From an uncultured Nitrosomonas sp. (GTDB lineage: Bacteria; Pseudomonadota; Gammaproteobacteria; Burkholderiales; Nitrosomonadaceae): a stretch of DNA of 37,404 bases. The stretch spans positions 1-37,404 of the forward strand of contig CADEDO010000025.1 in NCBI GenBank assembly GCA_902826115.1, read 5' to 3'. The notes beneath the pieces were generated by a model. It was not told the DNA's origin. It did no database searches and worked only from the letters and a program-made list of their open reading frames with translations. The position numbers were made by a program, and so were the translations under genes. Below are positions 9,120-18,586 of the stretch, piece by piece (position 1 is the stretch's first letter; the number at the start of each line of letters is the position of its first letter).

Positions 9120-9914
9120 TTAATCCGTTTTTGGTGGTAAATCTTCTTTGCTTGATGGATTTTTCTCAGTGCTTCTGGATATGTCTGATAAGTTTTCTTT
9201 GTCGTGGTTTTTCATCACAAAACCGGCCAGTACAATGCCTAGCTCATAAAGAAGACACAAAGGAACGGCCAGCATGAATTGTGATATGACATCAGGAGGA
9301 GTGAATATGGCTGCAATGACAAATGCTCCGACGATGACGTAAGAGCGAATTTCTTTTAATTTCTCGATTGTAATGACGCCTGTTCTGACTAAGATAATGA
9401 CAAATACCGGTACTTCGAAAGTGACGCCAAAAGCGAGAAACATGGATAAAACAAAACTCAGGTATTTTCCGATATCAGTCATTACGGCTACACCTTCCGG
9501 TGCAAAATAGGTAATAAACTCAAAGACCAGGGGAAGTGCGGCAAAGTAAGCGAAAGCCATTCCGCAAAAGAATAAAAAGCTGCTGCCAAACACCAAAGGC
9601 AGCGCCAGACGTTTTTCATGAGAATAGAGTCCGGGTGCAACAAAAGCCCATATTTGATAGAGAGTATGCGGTAAAGTAATCACAAAAGCCATCATCATGG
9701 CGACTTTCATGGGTACGAAAAATGGAGTGGCCACATCTGTAGCGATCATTTGACCGCCTTGTGGCAGTTTCTCCAACAAGGGTTGTGCAAGTAAAGTGTA
9801 GAGTTCCCGCGCGTAAAAAGCACAAGGAAGAAAGCCGAGCATGAGTCCGCCAAGTGCACGTATCAGCCTGGTGCGTAGTTCTACTAAATGCGATAAGAAT
9901 GAACCCTCAAGCAT
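9120..9914 (-). CDS. tatC: Sec-independent protein translocase subunit TatC
   Basis: 264 residues with six predicted transmembrane helices. Family landmarks are FLSHLVELRTRLIRAL at the N-terminus (with the conserved Glu for signal-peptide contact) and YQIWAFVAPGLYSHEK in the first periplasmic-to-cytoplasmic loop region. TatC recognises twin-arginine signal peptides and with TatB forms the receptor complex that exports folded proteins across the inner membrane. The C-terminal 35 residues are charged and Lys/Ser-rich, as is common. It is the last gene of the his-hinT-tat cluster, 71 bases after tatB. Confidence 0.96.
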   Translation of the reverse strand: MLEGSFLSHLVELRTRLIRALGGLMLGFLPCAFYARELYTLLAQPLLEKLPQGGQMIATDVATPFFVPMKVAMMMAFVITLPHTLYQIWAFVAPGLYSHEKRLALPLVFGSSFLFFCGMAFAYFAALPLVFEFITYFAPEGVAVMTDIGKYLSFVLSMFLAFGVTFEVPVFVIILVRTGVITIEKLKEIRSYVIVGAFVIAAIFTPPDVISQFMLAVPLCLLYELGIVLAGFVMKNHDKENLSDISRSTEKNPSSKEDLPPKTD

Positions 9915-9985
9915 GATGATTTTTCTAAAATGGGTTAAATTGAATGAGTATCAATGATTCATCAAATCGGGTGATCATCGGGTAG

Positions 9986-10381
9986 CTATTTTCTTTCCTT
10001 ATCAAGAGTGTTGTGAGATGAATCGTTAATATTTGAGGTCGGTTGTTGTGAGTCAGCATGGGGCGATGATGCAATAGATGAATAGGTAGATAGTTTTTCT
10101 TCAGCTTTGACATCATTAACGGTTGTTTTCAATTGATCAATGCTTTGCTTTACAGAGTTTTCAATTGAATCAGCGGTTTCTTCTACCGAGGACTGCATTT
10201 TTTTCAATTCTTCCATGCGCATTTCATTATGGATATCGGTTCTGACACGATAAACGAAGTTGCGGCAACGTCCATATAAGTGCCCCAGCGTACGAGCCAC
10301 AGTCGGTAATCGCTCAGGTCCGATCACGATCAGTGCAACCATCGAAATGACCAGTAATTCCATGAAACTGATATCAAACAT
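9986..10381 (-). CDS. tatB: Sec-independent protein translocase subunit TatB
   Basis: 131 residues. The N-terminus MFDISFMELLVISMVALIV has the short membrane helix with the conserved Glu, followed by IGPERLP and an amphipathic helix (VARTLGHLYGRCRNFVYRV). This is TatB rather than TatA, by the GPERLP motif and the longer charged helix (EMRMEELKKMQ). The tail is polar and low-complexity. It forms the Tat receptor with TatC. It sits between tatA and tatC on the same strand. Confidence 0.94.
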   Translation of the reverse strand: MFDISFMELLVISMVALIVIGPERLPTVARTLGHLYGRCRNFVYRVRTDIHNEMRMEELKKMQSSVEETADSIENSVKQSIDQLKTTVNDVKAEEKLSTYSSIASSPHADSQQPTSNINDSSHNTLDKERK

Positions 10382-10469
10382 ACGATTCCATTGGCTGAAG
10401 CTTTATGAATGAAATGATTAATTTAACCTGATGCAGGGTCGTATCTTATTCTGCAAATTGACCCAGTGG

Positions 10470-10853
10470 CTAAATTTTCGCTTGCGTTTTTTCTTTGATT
10501 TCAGTTTCAGTCACTGGATTATTTGTGCTAAGTTCAGTTGATATCTTGCTTGATTGCATGGGTGAGGAAGACGGATTTACCGTTGTGCGCTGTTCTTCTT
10601 TGGGACTTTCCTTATGCACAGTATGTACTGAAGTTTCTTTTGTTTCTTTTCTGGCTTCGACTTCTAGGATTTGATCATTGACATGTGACGATTGGAATGG
10701 CGAGGGGTCAGTATCCTGTTCTTTCATACCCTCTTTAAAACCTTTTAGAGCACTGCCCAGATCACCGCCCAGATTGCGTAATTTTTTAGTTCCAAATACC
10801 AGAACAACTATTGCCAAGACGATTATCCAATGCCAAATACTGAAGGTACCCAT
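10470..10853 (-). CDS. tatA: Sec-independent protein translocase subunit TatA, long-tailed
   Basis: 127 residues. The N-terminus [21 protein letters not shown] and the following [23 protein letters not shown] give the membrane helix, the FG hinge and the amphipathic helix of TatA, which oligomerises to form the Tat pore. Typical TatA proteins are about 70-90 residues. Here a hydrophilic tail of roughly 80 residues rich in Ser, Thr, Glu and Lys extends the protein. It follows hinT by 31 bases. Confidence 0.94.
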   Translation of the reverse strand: MGTFSIWHWIIVLAIVVLVFGTKKLRNLGGDLGSALKGFKEGMKEQDTDPSPFQSSHVNDQILEVEARKETKETSVHTVHKESPKEEQRTTVNPSSSPMQSSKISTELSTNNPVTETEIKEKTQAKI

Positions 10854-10884
10854 CGCTTTCTCCTTTTAAATGGGACAGTACTGC

Positions 10885-11235
10885 TTAGCCGTGATGAATC
10901 ATTACCGGCAAACGTTCCCTGCCTCCGATGATATGGAAATGTAAATGAAATATCTCTTGCCCACCTACACGTCCGGTATTGATAATTGTGCGAAAACCAT
11001 CTTCGCAACCTTGTTCTTTTGCCAATTTGGGAGCTAATAATAACATCTTACCCAGCAAATCCTGATGATTATCCTCAGTTGCAGATAATGAATCGATATG
11101 CAGCTTGGGTATCAGTAAGAAATGGATAGGTGCAGCCGGATTGATGTCATTAAAAGCAAGAATTTCTTCATCCTCGTAGATTTTATTGGAGGGGATCTCT
11201 CGTCTTGCTATTTTACAAAATATACAATTATCCAT
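10885..11235 (-). CDS. hinT: HIT-family purine nucleoside phosphoramidase HinT
   Basis: 116 residues. The zinc-type CxxC near the N-terminus (CIFCKI), the FNDINPAAPIHFLLIPK stretch and the histidine triad HLHFHIIGG are all present. HinT-type enzymes hydrolyse AMP-lysine, AMP-NH2 and related phosphoramidates. It lies 3 bases after the hisE stop and so is translationally linked to the his genes. This hisE-hinT-tatA order recurs in betaproteobacteria. Confidence 0.94.
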   Translation of the reverse strand: MDNCIFCKIARREIPSNKIYEDEEILAFNDINPAAPIHFLLIPKLHIDSLSATEDNHQDLLGKMLLLAPKLAKEQGCEDGFRTIINTGRVGGQEIFHLHFHIIGGRERLPVMIHHG

Positions 11236-11238
11236 GCT

Positions 11239-11565
11239 TTAGTCTTTTGTCCTCGATGCTTTTTCTTCTATGCCAGAAACGCCTTCGCGCCTTTCCAATT
11301 CATTCAAAACATCGTCAGGAGTTAATCCATGATAGGCGAGTAATATTAAACAGTGGAACCATAGATCGGCTGTTTCGTAGATTACTTGATTGGTATTGCC
11401 ATCTTTAGAGGCCATCAGCGTCTCAGCAGATTCTTCCGCAATTTTTTTTAGTATTTTGTCTTGTCCGCCATGAAGGAGCTTGGCTACATATGAGCTATTC
11501 GCATCTGCTTGCTTGCGTTCTTCAATGGTTTGCGCCAAACGGCGCAGGATAGTTAGATCAGTCAT
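11239..11565 (-). CDS. hisE: Phosphoribosyl-ATP pyrophosphatase HisE
   Basis: 108 residues, the normal size of a stand-alone HisE. The all-alpha MazG-like signature is visible: [25 protein letters not shown], then [20 protein letters not shown]. It converts phosphoribosyl-ATP to phosphoribosyl-AMP, the second step of histidine biosynthesis. Its start overlaps the hisI stop by 4 bases, implying translational coupling. Confidence 0.96.
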   Translation of the reverse strand: MTDLTILRRLAQTIEERKQADANSSYVAKLLHGGQDKILKKIAEESAETLMASKDGNTNQVIYETADLWFHCLILLAYHGLTPDDVLNELERREGVSGIEEKASRTKD

Positions 11566-11954
11566 TTATGGTAGATTTCATCTGGATCTTTGATAACGGG
11601 GGCAGCAATAACCCATTCATTATTCTCAAGTTTCTGAAAGAAACAATTATGCCGTCCGGTATGGCAAGCGATGCCGCCAATTTGCTCAACAATGAGAAGC
11701 AATACATCTTCATCGCAATCAAGATAAATGTCCTTTATTGTTTGAGTATGCCCAGATTCCTCACCTTTATGCCAGAGTTTTTTACGCGAACGCGACCAGT
11801 AGACTGCTTCACGTTTTTCTACAGTTAATCTTAGCGCTTCTCGATTCATCCAGGCAACCATAAGAATTTTACCACTGCCAGCTTCTTGAGCAATGGCGGG
11901 GACTAATCCATCTTCAGTCCAGTTAATTTTGCTAAGCCAATTATCAGGCATCAA
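11562..11954 (-). CDS. hisI: Phosphoribosyl-AMP cyclohydrolase HisI
   Basis: 130 residues. Motifs include [30 protein letters not shown], the metal-binding LDCDEDVLL and the C-terminal [10 protein letters not shown]. The enzyme opens the purine ring of phosphoribosyl-AMP, the third histidine step. HisI and HisE are separate proteins here, as usual in this class, instead of the fused HisIE of enterics. Two tandem ATG codons mark the start; either could be used. Confidence 0.96.
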   Translation of the reverse strand: MMPDNWLSKINWTEDGLVPAIAQEAGSGKILMVAWMNREALRLTVEKREAVYWSRSRKKLWHKGEESGHTQTIKDIYLDCDEDVLLLIVEQIGGIACHTGRHNCFFQKLENNEWVIAAPVIKDPDEIYHK

Positions 11955-11999
11955 TATGTTAATGCTTCCTAGAAATAAACAATGTTGGTAACTCTAGCA

Positions 12000-12773
12000 C
12001 TACAATCTCACTTCTATACCATGCTTTGCCATGTACTGCTTGGCTTGTTGCACTGTAAATTCGCCATAATGAAAGATACTGGCTGCTAACACGGCATCGG
12101 CATGTCCCTGCAGAATCCCGTCCACTAGATGATCTAAGTTGCCGACGCCTCCACTGGCGATTACCGGTATGTCGATTGCATCTGAAACAGCGCGTGTTAA
12201 GTTGAGATCAAAACCGTTGCGCGTACCGTCTCTGTCCATGCTAGTGAGTAAAATTTCACCAGCTCCTAAGGATTGCATTTTTTTAGCCCATTCAATGGCG
12301 TCAATACCTGTCGCTTTGCGGCCACCGTGAGTAAACACTTCCCAGCGCACTGAGTTATCTTGAGTGTTAACCTGCTTGGCGTCAATAGCGACAACTATAC
12401 ATTGCGAACCGTAATGATCGGATGCGTCGGCCACCAGTTGCGGATTCAGCACAGCCGATGTGTTGATGCTTACCTTATCAGCGCCTGCATTCAATAATCT
12501 GCGAATATCTTCTACTTGACGCACACCGCCGCCGACCGTTAAAGGGATAAAAACCTGTGCGGCGACATCTTCAATAATATGCAAAATCAGATCTCGATTA
12601 TCTGAGCTGGCCGTGATATCCAGAAAAGTCAGTTCATCTGCACCTTGCTCATCATAGCGGCGCGAAATTTCAACTGGATCACCAGCATCTCGTAATTCTA
12701 CGAAATTTACACCTTTAACAACACGTCCATTAGTCACATCAAGACATGGGATAATACGTTTAGCGAGGCTCAT
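12000..12773 (-). CDS. hisF: Imidazole glycerol phosphate synthase cyclase subunit HisF
   Basis: 257 residues, a full TIM barrel. It opens with [21 protein letters not shown], including the catalytic Asp, followed by VGGGVR, VVAIDAK and TSMDRDGT with the second catalytic Asp. VIASGGVG forms a phosphate-binding site. HisF takes ammonia from the HisH glutaminase and closes the imidazole ring. It shares its fold and origin with HisA, encoded just upstream. Confidence 0.97.
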   Translation of the reverse strand: MSLAKRIIPCLDVTNGRVVKGVNFVELRDAGDPVEISRRYDEQGADELTFLDITASSDNRDLILHIIEDVAAQVFIPLTVGGGVRQVEDIRRLLNAGADKVSINTSAVLNPQLVADASDHYGSQCIVVAIDAKQVNTQDNSVRWEVFTHGGRKATGIDAIEWAKKMQSLGAGEILLTSMDRDGTRNGFDLNLTRAVSDAIDIPVIASGGVGNLDHLVDGILQGHADAVLAASIFHYGEFTVQQAKQYMAKHGIEVRL

Positions 12774-12839
12774 CAGATTTAAAAGCCAGTTATGAGAGTC
12801 AATAAAAAATTATGAGTGATGATTTAATTGAAAAACTGT

Positions 12840-13595
12840 TTATGCGACACTATTACTCGCACTGAGCTTATCAGCCAATATTTGCGCTTCCTTAAAATCC
12901 AGTGAGCCTTCATAGATGGCTCTACCTGTAATGGCGCCCATAATTCCTTCTGACTCAATTTCACACAATGTGTGAACATCATCAATATTAGTGATGCCGC
13001 CACTGGCGATGACCGGTATGGTTAATTGCCGGGCCAATTCGACTGTAGCATTGGCGTTGATGCCGCTGAGCATGCCGTCTCTGCCGATGTCGGTGTAAAT
13101 AATTGCTTCTACGCCATAACCTTCGAATTTTAAGGCCAGATCGATGACATCATGACCGGTTATTTTGGACCATCCATCGACTGCTACCTTACCTTCTTTT
13201 GCGTCTAATCCGACCATAATTTGACCTGGGAATGCATTGCAGGCATCTTGCAAGAAACCAGGAATTTTGATGGCTGCGGTACCGATGATGATGTAAGTGA
13301 TACCGCTGTCCAGATAACGTTCAATCGTATCAAGATCACGGATACCACCCCCTAGTTGAATTGGAATTCGGTCATCAATAGCTTGTACAATGTCGCGAAT
13401 CGCCGCTTCATTTCTTGGTTTTCCGGCAAAGGCGCCGTTTAAATCAACAAGATGAAGTCTTCGCGCACCTTGATTCAACCAATGTGTCGCCATCTCACTA
13501 GGTTCTTTGGAAAAAACTGTAGCACCTTCCATGACACCTTGTTTGAGTCGAACACAGTGTCCATCTTTAAGATCTATTGCAGGGATAATCAGCAT
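12840..13595 (-). CDS. hisA: ProFAR isomerase HisA
   Basis: 251 residues, a TIM barrel. It starts with [20 protein letters not shown] and continues with [12 protein letters not shown], the second catalytic Asp in YTDIGRDGM, and VIASGGITN. It catalyses the Amadori isomerisation before the HisFH step. It lies 33 bases after hisH and 66 bases before hisF. Confidence 0.97.
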   Translation of the reverse strand: MLIIPAIDLKDGHCVRLKQGVMEGATVFSKEPSEMATHWLNQGARRLHLVDLNGAFAGKPRNEAAIRDIVQAIDDRIPIQLGGGIRDLDTIERYLDSGITYIIIGTAAIKIPGFLQDACNAFPGQIMVGLDAKEGKVAVDGWSKITGHDVIDLALKFEGYGVEAIIYTDIGRDGMLSGINANATVELARQLTIPVIASGGITNIDDVHTLCEIESEGIMGAITGRAIYEGSLDFKEAQILADKLSASNSVA

Positions 13596-13628
13596 AGCTT
13601 AATCAGAGTTAATAGTTGATTAATAGAA

Positions 13629-14294
13629 TTATTTTACTACTTTTTGATTGTAGAAGTGTGGCGTCCATTTGGCAAAATTACTTAATAGCGTCAATCCCGC
13701 CAACTGGCTTTTTTCTGGATGGAACTGTACAGCGAAAATATTATCCTTTGCAACTGCGCAAGTAAATGGAAAAGGATAATTACTGTGAGCCGCAATAGAC
13801 GCTAAGTCAGTTGTTTCAACATAATAGCTATGTACAAAATAAAAGCGTGCATCTGTTGCGATGCCTTCCCATAAAGGATGCTCAATCGTCTGGTATACCT
13901 GGTTCCAACCCATGTGTGGTACTTTAAGTTTCTGTCCATCAGCAGTGATCATGGCTGCAGCAGGAAAATGAACCACCTTTCCTGGCAGTATGTTTAAGCT
14001 TCTGGTTTGTCCTTCTTCGCTTTCTTCAAATAACATTTGTAAACCAAGACAGATACCAAGAAAAGGTTTGTGTGTGGCTGCTTCCATGACAGCCTGTCGT
14101 AGTCCGCGAATTTCAAGTTCATGCATGCAATTACGCATGGCGCCCTGTCCCGGAACTACTACACGCTTTGCTTTTTGCACTATATCCGGATCACTGGTGA
14201 CCGTAATGGATGCGGTGGGTGCAACGTGCTCAAGTGCTTTGTGTACGGAACGTAAATTGCCCATTCCATAATCAACAATTGCAATATCGATCAT
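13629..14294 (-). CDS. hisH: Imidazole glycerol phosphate synthase glutaminase subunit HisH
   Basis: 221 residues of class I glutamine amidotransferase type. The nucleophile lies in FLGICLGLQMLFE, and the His-Glu pair is in AVQFHPEKSQ. The N-terminus IAIVDYGMGNLRSV is the usual HisH start. It forms a heterodimer with HisF and channels ammonia to it. Confidence 0.97.
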   Translation of the reverse strand: MIDIAIVDYGMGNLRSVHKALEHVAPTASITVTSDPDIVQKAKRVVVPGQGAMRNCMHELEIRGLRQAVMEAATHKPFLGICLGLQMLFEESEEGQTRSLNILPGKVVHFPAAAMITADGQKLKVPHMGWNQVYQTIEHPLWEGIATDARFYFVHSYYVETTDLASIAAHSNYPFPFTCAVAKDNIFAVQFHPEKSQLAGLTLLSNFAKWTPHFYNQKVVK

Positions 14295-14320
14295 ATGCTA
14301 GTGTTTAAGAACAAGGTAAC

Positions 14321-14908
14321 TTATAAAGTGCCTTTAGTGGATGGAATAATACCGGCTGCAGCAGGATCCTGTTCAATAGCCATGCGCAATGATCGCCCAA
14401 ATGCTTTAAACACCGTTTCAGCCTGATGATGTGCATTCTTTCCGGTTAAATTGTCAATATGCAAGGTTACCAAAGCGTGATTAACAAATCCCTGAAAAAA
14501 TTCATTAATGAGGTCAACATCAAAATCACCAATTCGAGCACGTACAAAATCAATATGTAACACTAAGCCGGGACGTCCCGATAAGTCTATGACTACCCGA
14601 GACAATGCCTCATCCAATGGCACATAAGCATGACCGTAGCGACGCAGTCCTTTTTTATCACCCACTGCCTTAGAAAAAGCCTGGCCTAATGTGATGCCAA
14701 TGTCTTCAACAGTATGGTGTGCATCGATATGTAAGTCGCCTTTGGCCTTGATTTCAAGGTCTAGCAGGCCATGACGAGCAATCTGATCAAGCATATGATC
14801 CAGAAAGGGCACACCTGTGTTTAAAACAGCTCGACCTGTGCCATCTAAATTCAGATTAATGCTGATTTGAGTTTCCAGCGTATTTCGTGTTACCTGTGCC
14901 TGGCGCAT
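14321..14908 (-). CDS. hisB: Imidazoleglycerol-phosphate dehydratase HisB
   Basis: 195 residues, the monofunctional dehydratase without the N-terminal histidinol phosphatase found in enterics. The two manganese-binding repeats are seen: [15 protein letters not shown] and [15 protein letters not shown]. The N-terminus starts [14 protein letters not shown]. It makes imidazole acetol phosphate for HisC, encoded 42 bases upstream. Confidence 0.97.
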   Translation of the reverse strand: MRQAQVTRNTLETQISINLNLDGTGRAVLNTGVPFLDHMLDQIARHGLLDLEIKAKGDLHIDAHHTVEDIGITLGQAFSKAVGDKKGLRRYGHAYVPLDEALSRVVIDLSGRPGLVLHIDFVRARIGDFDVDLINEFFQGFVNHALVTLHIDNLTGKNAHHQAETVFKAFGRSLRMAIEQDPAAAGIIPSTKGTL

Positions 14909-14950
14909 AGAATAAAGTATTTGATTAATACAAGGAATTTTTGGTGAATT

Positions 14951-16036
14951 TTAAACAGTTTTACTGAGTATGGTGCGCAATATTTCGCAAAATTGTGAAT
15001 TTTCATCAGGTGTCCCTACAGTGACACGTAGACAATTTTCTAATAAAGGATGTGTGCCATCAAGATTCTTGATCAATATCCTGTGTTGTTTAAGCGCTTG
15101 AAAAATTTTACTCGCTGTATGAACCCGGAACAAAATAAAGTTAGCATCCGAAGGAAATACTTCTAACCCATCTATTGTATCAAGATACTGACGTACTTTT
15201 GTGCGTTCTGCTTTGATAGCTTCTGCTTGCTCCAATAGCACATCAGTATGATGTAATACCTTCTCTGCAATCAATTGGGTCATTATGCCAACATTATACG
15301 GTAAACGCACCTTTTCCAATTGCGTTAACCATTCCGATCGGCCAATCAGTAGGCCCAATCTTAAGCCTGCCAAGCCTAATTTGGAAAGTGTGCGCATTAA
15401 TAACAGATTGGGGTATTGCGTCAATTGGTTGATCATGCTGGCATCAGCAAAAGCGTGATAAGCCTCATCGACTATTACGATCCCTGAGGTTGCCCGAATG
15501 ATAGTGAGAATGGCGTTTGCATCAAATAAATTCCCTGTCGGATTATTGGGATAAGCCAGGAAGATAACTGCCGGTTTATGTTTTTCAATGGCTGCCAACA
15601 TGGCTTCCAGATCAAGTGAAAAATCCTTTTTTAGCGGCACTCCTACATACGGCATATTCGCGAAGGTGGCGATCATTCGAAACATCACGAATGCAGGCTC
15701 AACACTCATGAGTACAGCGCCGGGTTTTGCGGCTGCCATGGCGATAATCTGGATAATTTCATCCGATCCATTGCCTAGTAGAATATCCATCTCATCAGAA
15801 ATAGCTAATGCTTGGCGTAGTGCTGCTTTCAGCGAGGCGGCGCTGGCATCGGGGTAGCGATTGACTGGAACAGTGGCTGTTAACTGTGCAATTTCTTCTC
15901 TTAACACAGCGGGTAATGGATAAGGATTTTCCATCGCATCCAACTTGATCATGCCAGTTGCAGGCGGCACATGATAAGCTGAAAGCGCAAGAATTTCCGG
16001 GCGAATAATTTGATCTGGACTTTGAAAATTAGGCAT
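14951..16036 (-). CDS. hisC: Histidinol-phosphate aminotransferase HisC
   Basis: 361 residues, a fold-type I PLP aminotransferase. Seen are [41 protein letters not shown] and the Schiff-base lysine in [13 protein letters not shown], with the C-terminal [11 protein letters not shown]. It transaminates imidazole acetol phosphate with glutamate. It is the first gene of this cluster; hisG and hisD, which often precede it, are not here. A sigma70-like promoter lies 45-73 bases upstream. Confidence 0.96.
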   Translation of the reverse strand: MPNFQSPDQIIRPEILALSAYHVPPATGMIKLDAMENPYPLPAVLREEIAQLTATVPVNRYPDASAASLKAALRQALAISDEMDILLGNGSDEIIQIIAMAAAKPGAVLMSVEPAFVMFRMIATFANMPYVGVPLKKDFSLDLEAMLAAIEKHKPAVIFLAYPNNPTGNLFDANAILTIIRATSGIVIVDEAYHAFADASMINQLTQYPNLLLMRTLSKLGLAGLRLGLLIGRSEWLTQLEKVRLPYNVGIMTQLIAEKVLHHTDVLLEQAEAIKAERTKVRQYLDTIDGLEVFPSDANFILFRVHTASKIFQALKQHRILIKNLDGTHPLLENCLRVTVGTPDENSQFCEILRTILSKTV

Positions 16037-16080
16037 AGGCGCCCATTTTAACCCAAGACGGATTTAAAATTGAGATCGTC

Positions 16081-16109
16081 ACTATAATTTTATTGGAATA
16101 AATGCGCAA
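16081..16109 (-). promoter_or_regulatory. Sigma70-like promoter for the his-hinT-tat operon
   Basis: Read on the minus strand, TTGCGC (16104-16109) and TATAGT (16081-16086) are separated by exactly 17 bases. The inferred start site would leave a leader of under 40 bases before hisC. A consensus TTGACA at 16125-16130 is also present but has no good -10 at the right distance. No attenuator-like His codon run is seen in the leader. Confidence 0.45.
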
Positions 16110-16206
16110 GTTGATATGCATACGTGTCAAAACATGTTTCCTGTTATGTGTTGATAATAAATGGTGCTAATAGCCTTCGAAAGGGGTTTTTTTATTTTAT
16201 TAATCG

Positions 16207-17400
16207 CTACAGTAAACGGCTCTTGTCGCCTGTGCTAAAACCAATCAGCGGTTCCGGGAAATGCTTGCTAAAAGCGATGACTTTAAACAGTTCACCCATT
16301 TCAGCAGGGCTGATCAATTTTTGTAGCTGATTGGCTTGGGGTAAATATTGATTCATGTTTTCAGCCGATGTCTGTGCCAGAATTTCAGTGATGCCACAAT
16401 TAATCAGGAAAAAAGCCTGAGTAGTGTAACCTGACAGCAGTAATTCGGTATTCTCGGCGACTTCAGTCACTGCACTGAAATCAACATGGCTGGTGATATC
16501 CTGTAAGCCTGGCAGATAAAATGGATCATCATGTGCATGATGGCGATAGTGACACATCAACGTACCTTGGTTACGCTGCGGATGATAATACTCACTGCGA
16601 CCAAAACCATAATCGATAAATAAAATCACTCCTTGTTGTATAACATCCGCCAGGCTGCGTACAAAGCGTCTGGCTGCCAGATTGATTTCGCTGATGTAAG
16701 GATAGGTAGCGGCCGCATCATTGTCCGGATTGACTTGGCACATTAATTCACGGGCTATCTTGTACAGTTCTTGATTCTGAATGACGCGCTCCTGCCATTC
16801 GAATTGGGCATTTTGCCAGATAACGCCACGTTCATGCAATGTATCATCATGCCATGACACAATATGCACCGGCATGGCATCCAGTACTTCGTTGGCAAGA
16901 ACGGTGCCATTAAATTGTGTGGGCAACCGTTCCAACCATTCGAGTAAATGCATGAAGCGAGGAGCCTCGGTGGCAATGAGCGCGCGTTGCCGTTCACGCA
17001 ACTCGGCGCTGACTTCAAGAATAAAATATTTCTTAGGTAAGCAATCGAGTTGTTCCAATTCACTGAGTATATCCAGCGCCAGTTTGCCGGATCCGGCACC
17101 AAATTCTAGAATATCGGCATTCTCAACTTGCTCGGAAATTTGCTTAATTTGCCGTGCCAATGTTCGGCCAAACAACGAAGAAATTTCTGGCGCAGTAACA
17201 AAATCTCCCGCATGACCTAATTTGGTGGCACCACCACTGTAATAACCCATGCCAGGTGCATACAGGGCCAGATTCATAAATTGATCGAATGAAATCCAAC
17301 CACCTGTTTGGGTAATTTCATTCTGAATCAGTTTTTGCACAGCGTGACTATGCGCAAGCGCGGTTTCGCTGGCGGGCGGAAGCGTTGAATGTAAAGACAT
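16207..17400 (-). CDS. MidA/NDUFAF7-type class I SAM-dependent methyltransferase (DUF185)
   Basis: 397 residues from ATG 17400; the frame extends to 17469 but that would run up to the divergent gene. Family motifs include ISFDQFMNLALYAPGMGYY and FVTAPEISSLFG. The SAM-binding LEFGAGSGKLALDIL follows, then NEVLDAMPVHIV and IDYGFGRSEYYHP with GTLMCHYRHHAHDDP. The eukaryotic homolog NDUFAF7/MidA methylates an arginine of a complex I subunit. The bacterial substrate is unknown. It is divergent from the pteridine-reductase-like gene, with an 86-base gap between starts that must contain both promoters. Confidence 0.88.
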   Translation of the reverse strand: MSLHSTLPPASETALAHSHAVQKLIQNEITQTGGWISFDQFMNLALYAPGMGYYSGGATKLGHAGDFVTAPEISSLFGRTLARQIKQISEQVENADILEFGAGSGKLALDILSELEQLDCLPKKYFILEVSAELRERQRALIATEAPRFMHLLEWLERLPTQFNGTVLANEVLDAMPVHIVSWHDDTLHERGVIWQNAQFEWQERVIQNQELYKIARELMCQVNPDNDAAATYPYISEINLAARRFVRSLADVIQQGVILFIDYGFGRSEYYHPQRNQGTLMCHYRHHAHDDPFYLPGLQDITSHVDFSAVTEVAENTELLLSGYTTQAFFLINCGITEILAQTSAENMNQYLPQANQLQKLISPAEMGELFKVIAFSKHFPEPLIGFSTGDKSRLL

Positions 17401-17486
17401 GAGCAGGAAAATTTCTTTGTGGTAAATTTCGAGAGATCGGAAACAAATCGTGACATAGTTTAACAGCACTGATGAAGGAGAGATAT

Positions 17487-18227
17487 GTGCGAGAGAAAGT
17501 GATATTGATTACGGGGGGCGCAAAACGGGTAGGGGCTGCCATCAGTCGGAGATTGCACGCGCAAGGCGCCAGATTAGTGGTGCATTATCGCTCTTCATTG
17601 GACGAGGCGAGAACGCTGCAAAATGAATTGAATCAAAAAAGACCCGATTCCGTAGCATTGGCGCAAGCCGATTTGCTGGATAGTGAATTGTTGCCGGATT
17701 TGATAGAGAAAGCAGCCAAGCGTTTTGGGCAACTGGATGTATTGATCAATAATGCTTCCAGTTTTTTTCCGACCCCTTTGCATCAATGCACACAGGACGA
17801 TTGGCATGATCTCGTGGGCAGCAATCTGCGAGCTCCTTTGTTTTTATCTCAGGCTGCCGCGCCTTATCTGAAAGCACAGCGAGGTTGCGTAATTAATATT
17901 GTGGATATTCATACAGAACGGCCATTAAAGCATTATCTGATCTATAACGCCGCCAAGGGAGGGTTGTTGTCGCTGACCAAGTCACTGGCCGTGGAAATGG
18001 CGCCTGAAGTGCGCGTCAACGGCGTTTCTCCAGGGCCTATTTTGTGGCCTGAAGATGGTGAATGGGCTGATGAAGCAGCGCGTCAGCAAATAATCGCGAG
18101 CACACTACTGAAACGCTGCGGCGAACCGGATGATATTGCCAAAACCGTGCAGTTTCTGATTGCCGATGCGCCTTATATTACCGGCCAAATTATCGCTGTG
18201 GATGGTGGGCGCAGTATTCATTTGTGA
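17487..18227 (+). CDS. folM: SDR oxidoreductase, probable pteridine (dihydromonapterin/dihydrofolate) reductase
   Basis: 246 residues from GTG 17487, preferred because AAGGAG ends 6 bases before it; an in-frame ATG at 17472 overlaps that site. The cofactor motif is TGGAKRVG, of the TGxxxRxG type typical of pteridine reductases rather than the usual TGxxxGxG. Further motifs are INNASSFFPTPL, the catalytic YNAAKGG and VNGVSPGPILWP. These point to FolM/PTR1-like enzymes that reduce dihydromonapterin or dihydrofolate with NADPH. Exact substrate is not provable from sequence. Confidence 0.8.
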   Translation: MREKVILITGGAKRVGAAISRRLHAQGARLVVHYRSSLDEARTLQNELNQKRPDSVALAQADLLDSELLPDLIEKAAKRFGQLDVLINNASSFFPTPLHQCTQDDWHDLVGSNLRAPLFLSQAAAPYLKAQRGCVINIVDIHTERPLKHYLIYNAAKGGLLSLTKSLAVEMAPEVRVNGVSPGPILWPEDGEWADEAARQQIIASTLLKRCGEPDDIAKTVQFLIADAPYITGQIIAVDGGRSIHL

Positions 18228-18247
18228 AGAATGGTAGAGGATGTTCA

Positions 18248-18586
18248 TTATTCACCAAACGCATTCTTAATCCATTCAATGTGCTCGCCATTGGTGCCTG
18301 TGAGTAGTAATGCGTCAAAGCGACAGGGAGCATCATCAGGCAATGCTGCGAGATAGTGGCGGGCGGTGTGCAGGAGTTTGGCTTGCTTGGAAGGTGTAAT
18401 GCTAGCGGCTGCGCCACCGAACATTTCATGAGTGCGCATTCGAACCTCGACAAATACGACCGTATCTCCATCGCGCATGATCAGGTCAATTTCTCCGAAA
18501 CGGCAGCGATAGTTCCGTGCAATCAATACCAGATGTTGGTGCTGGAGATATGCGGCAGCAATTTGTTCAGCCTCACTGCCCTTCAT
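18248..18586 (-). CDS. YraN family (UPF0102) endonuclease-like protein
   Basis: 112 residues from ATG 18586; an upstream in-frame ATG would run far into the preceding gene. Family motifs are GSEAEQIAAAYL near the start, NYRCRFGEIDLIMRDGD, VVFVEVRMRTHE and a C-terminal PCRFDALLL. This is the restriction-endonuclease-like core (E..D..ExK-like) of YraN, here with EVRMR in place of the usual EVKxR. Function is unproven; it is generally linked to LppC/RsmI loci. It overlaps the end of the LppC gene by 14 bases. Confidence 0.88.
   Translation of the reverse strand: MKGSEAEQIAAAYLQHQHLVLIARNYRCRFGEIDLIMRDGDTVVFVEVRMRTHEMFGGAAASITPSKQAKLLHTARHYLAALPDDAPCRFDALLLTGTNGEHIEWIKNAFGE

Noticed and set aside
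16160..16200. Short hairpin followed by a T-run (AAGGGG then TTTTTTT) reading on the plus strand
   Set aside because: Both flanking genes are on the minus strand, so there is no plus-strand transcript for it to terminate; in the minus direction the T-run becomes an A-run before the stem.
16781..17215. 144-codon open frame on the plus strand inside the MidA-type gene
   Set aside because: It is Ser/Arg/Cys-rich and out of frame with a full-length methyltransferase; it is a shadow.
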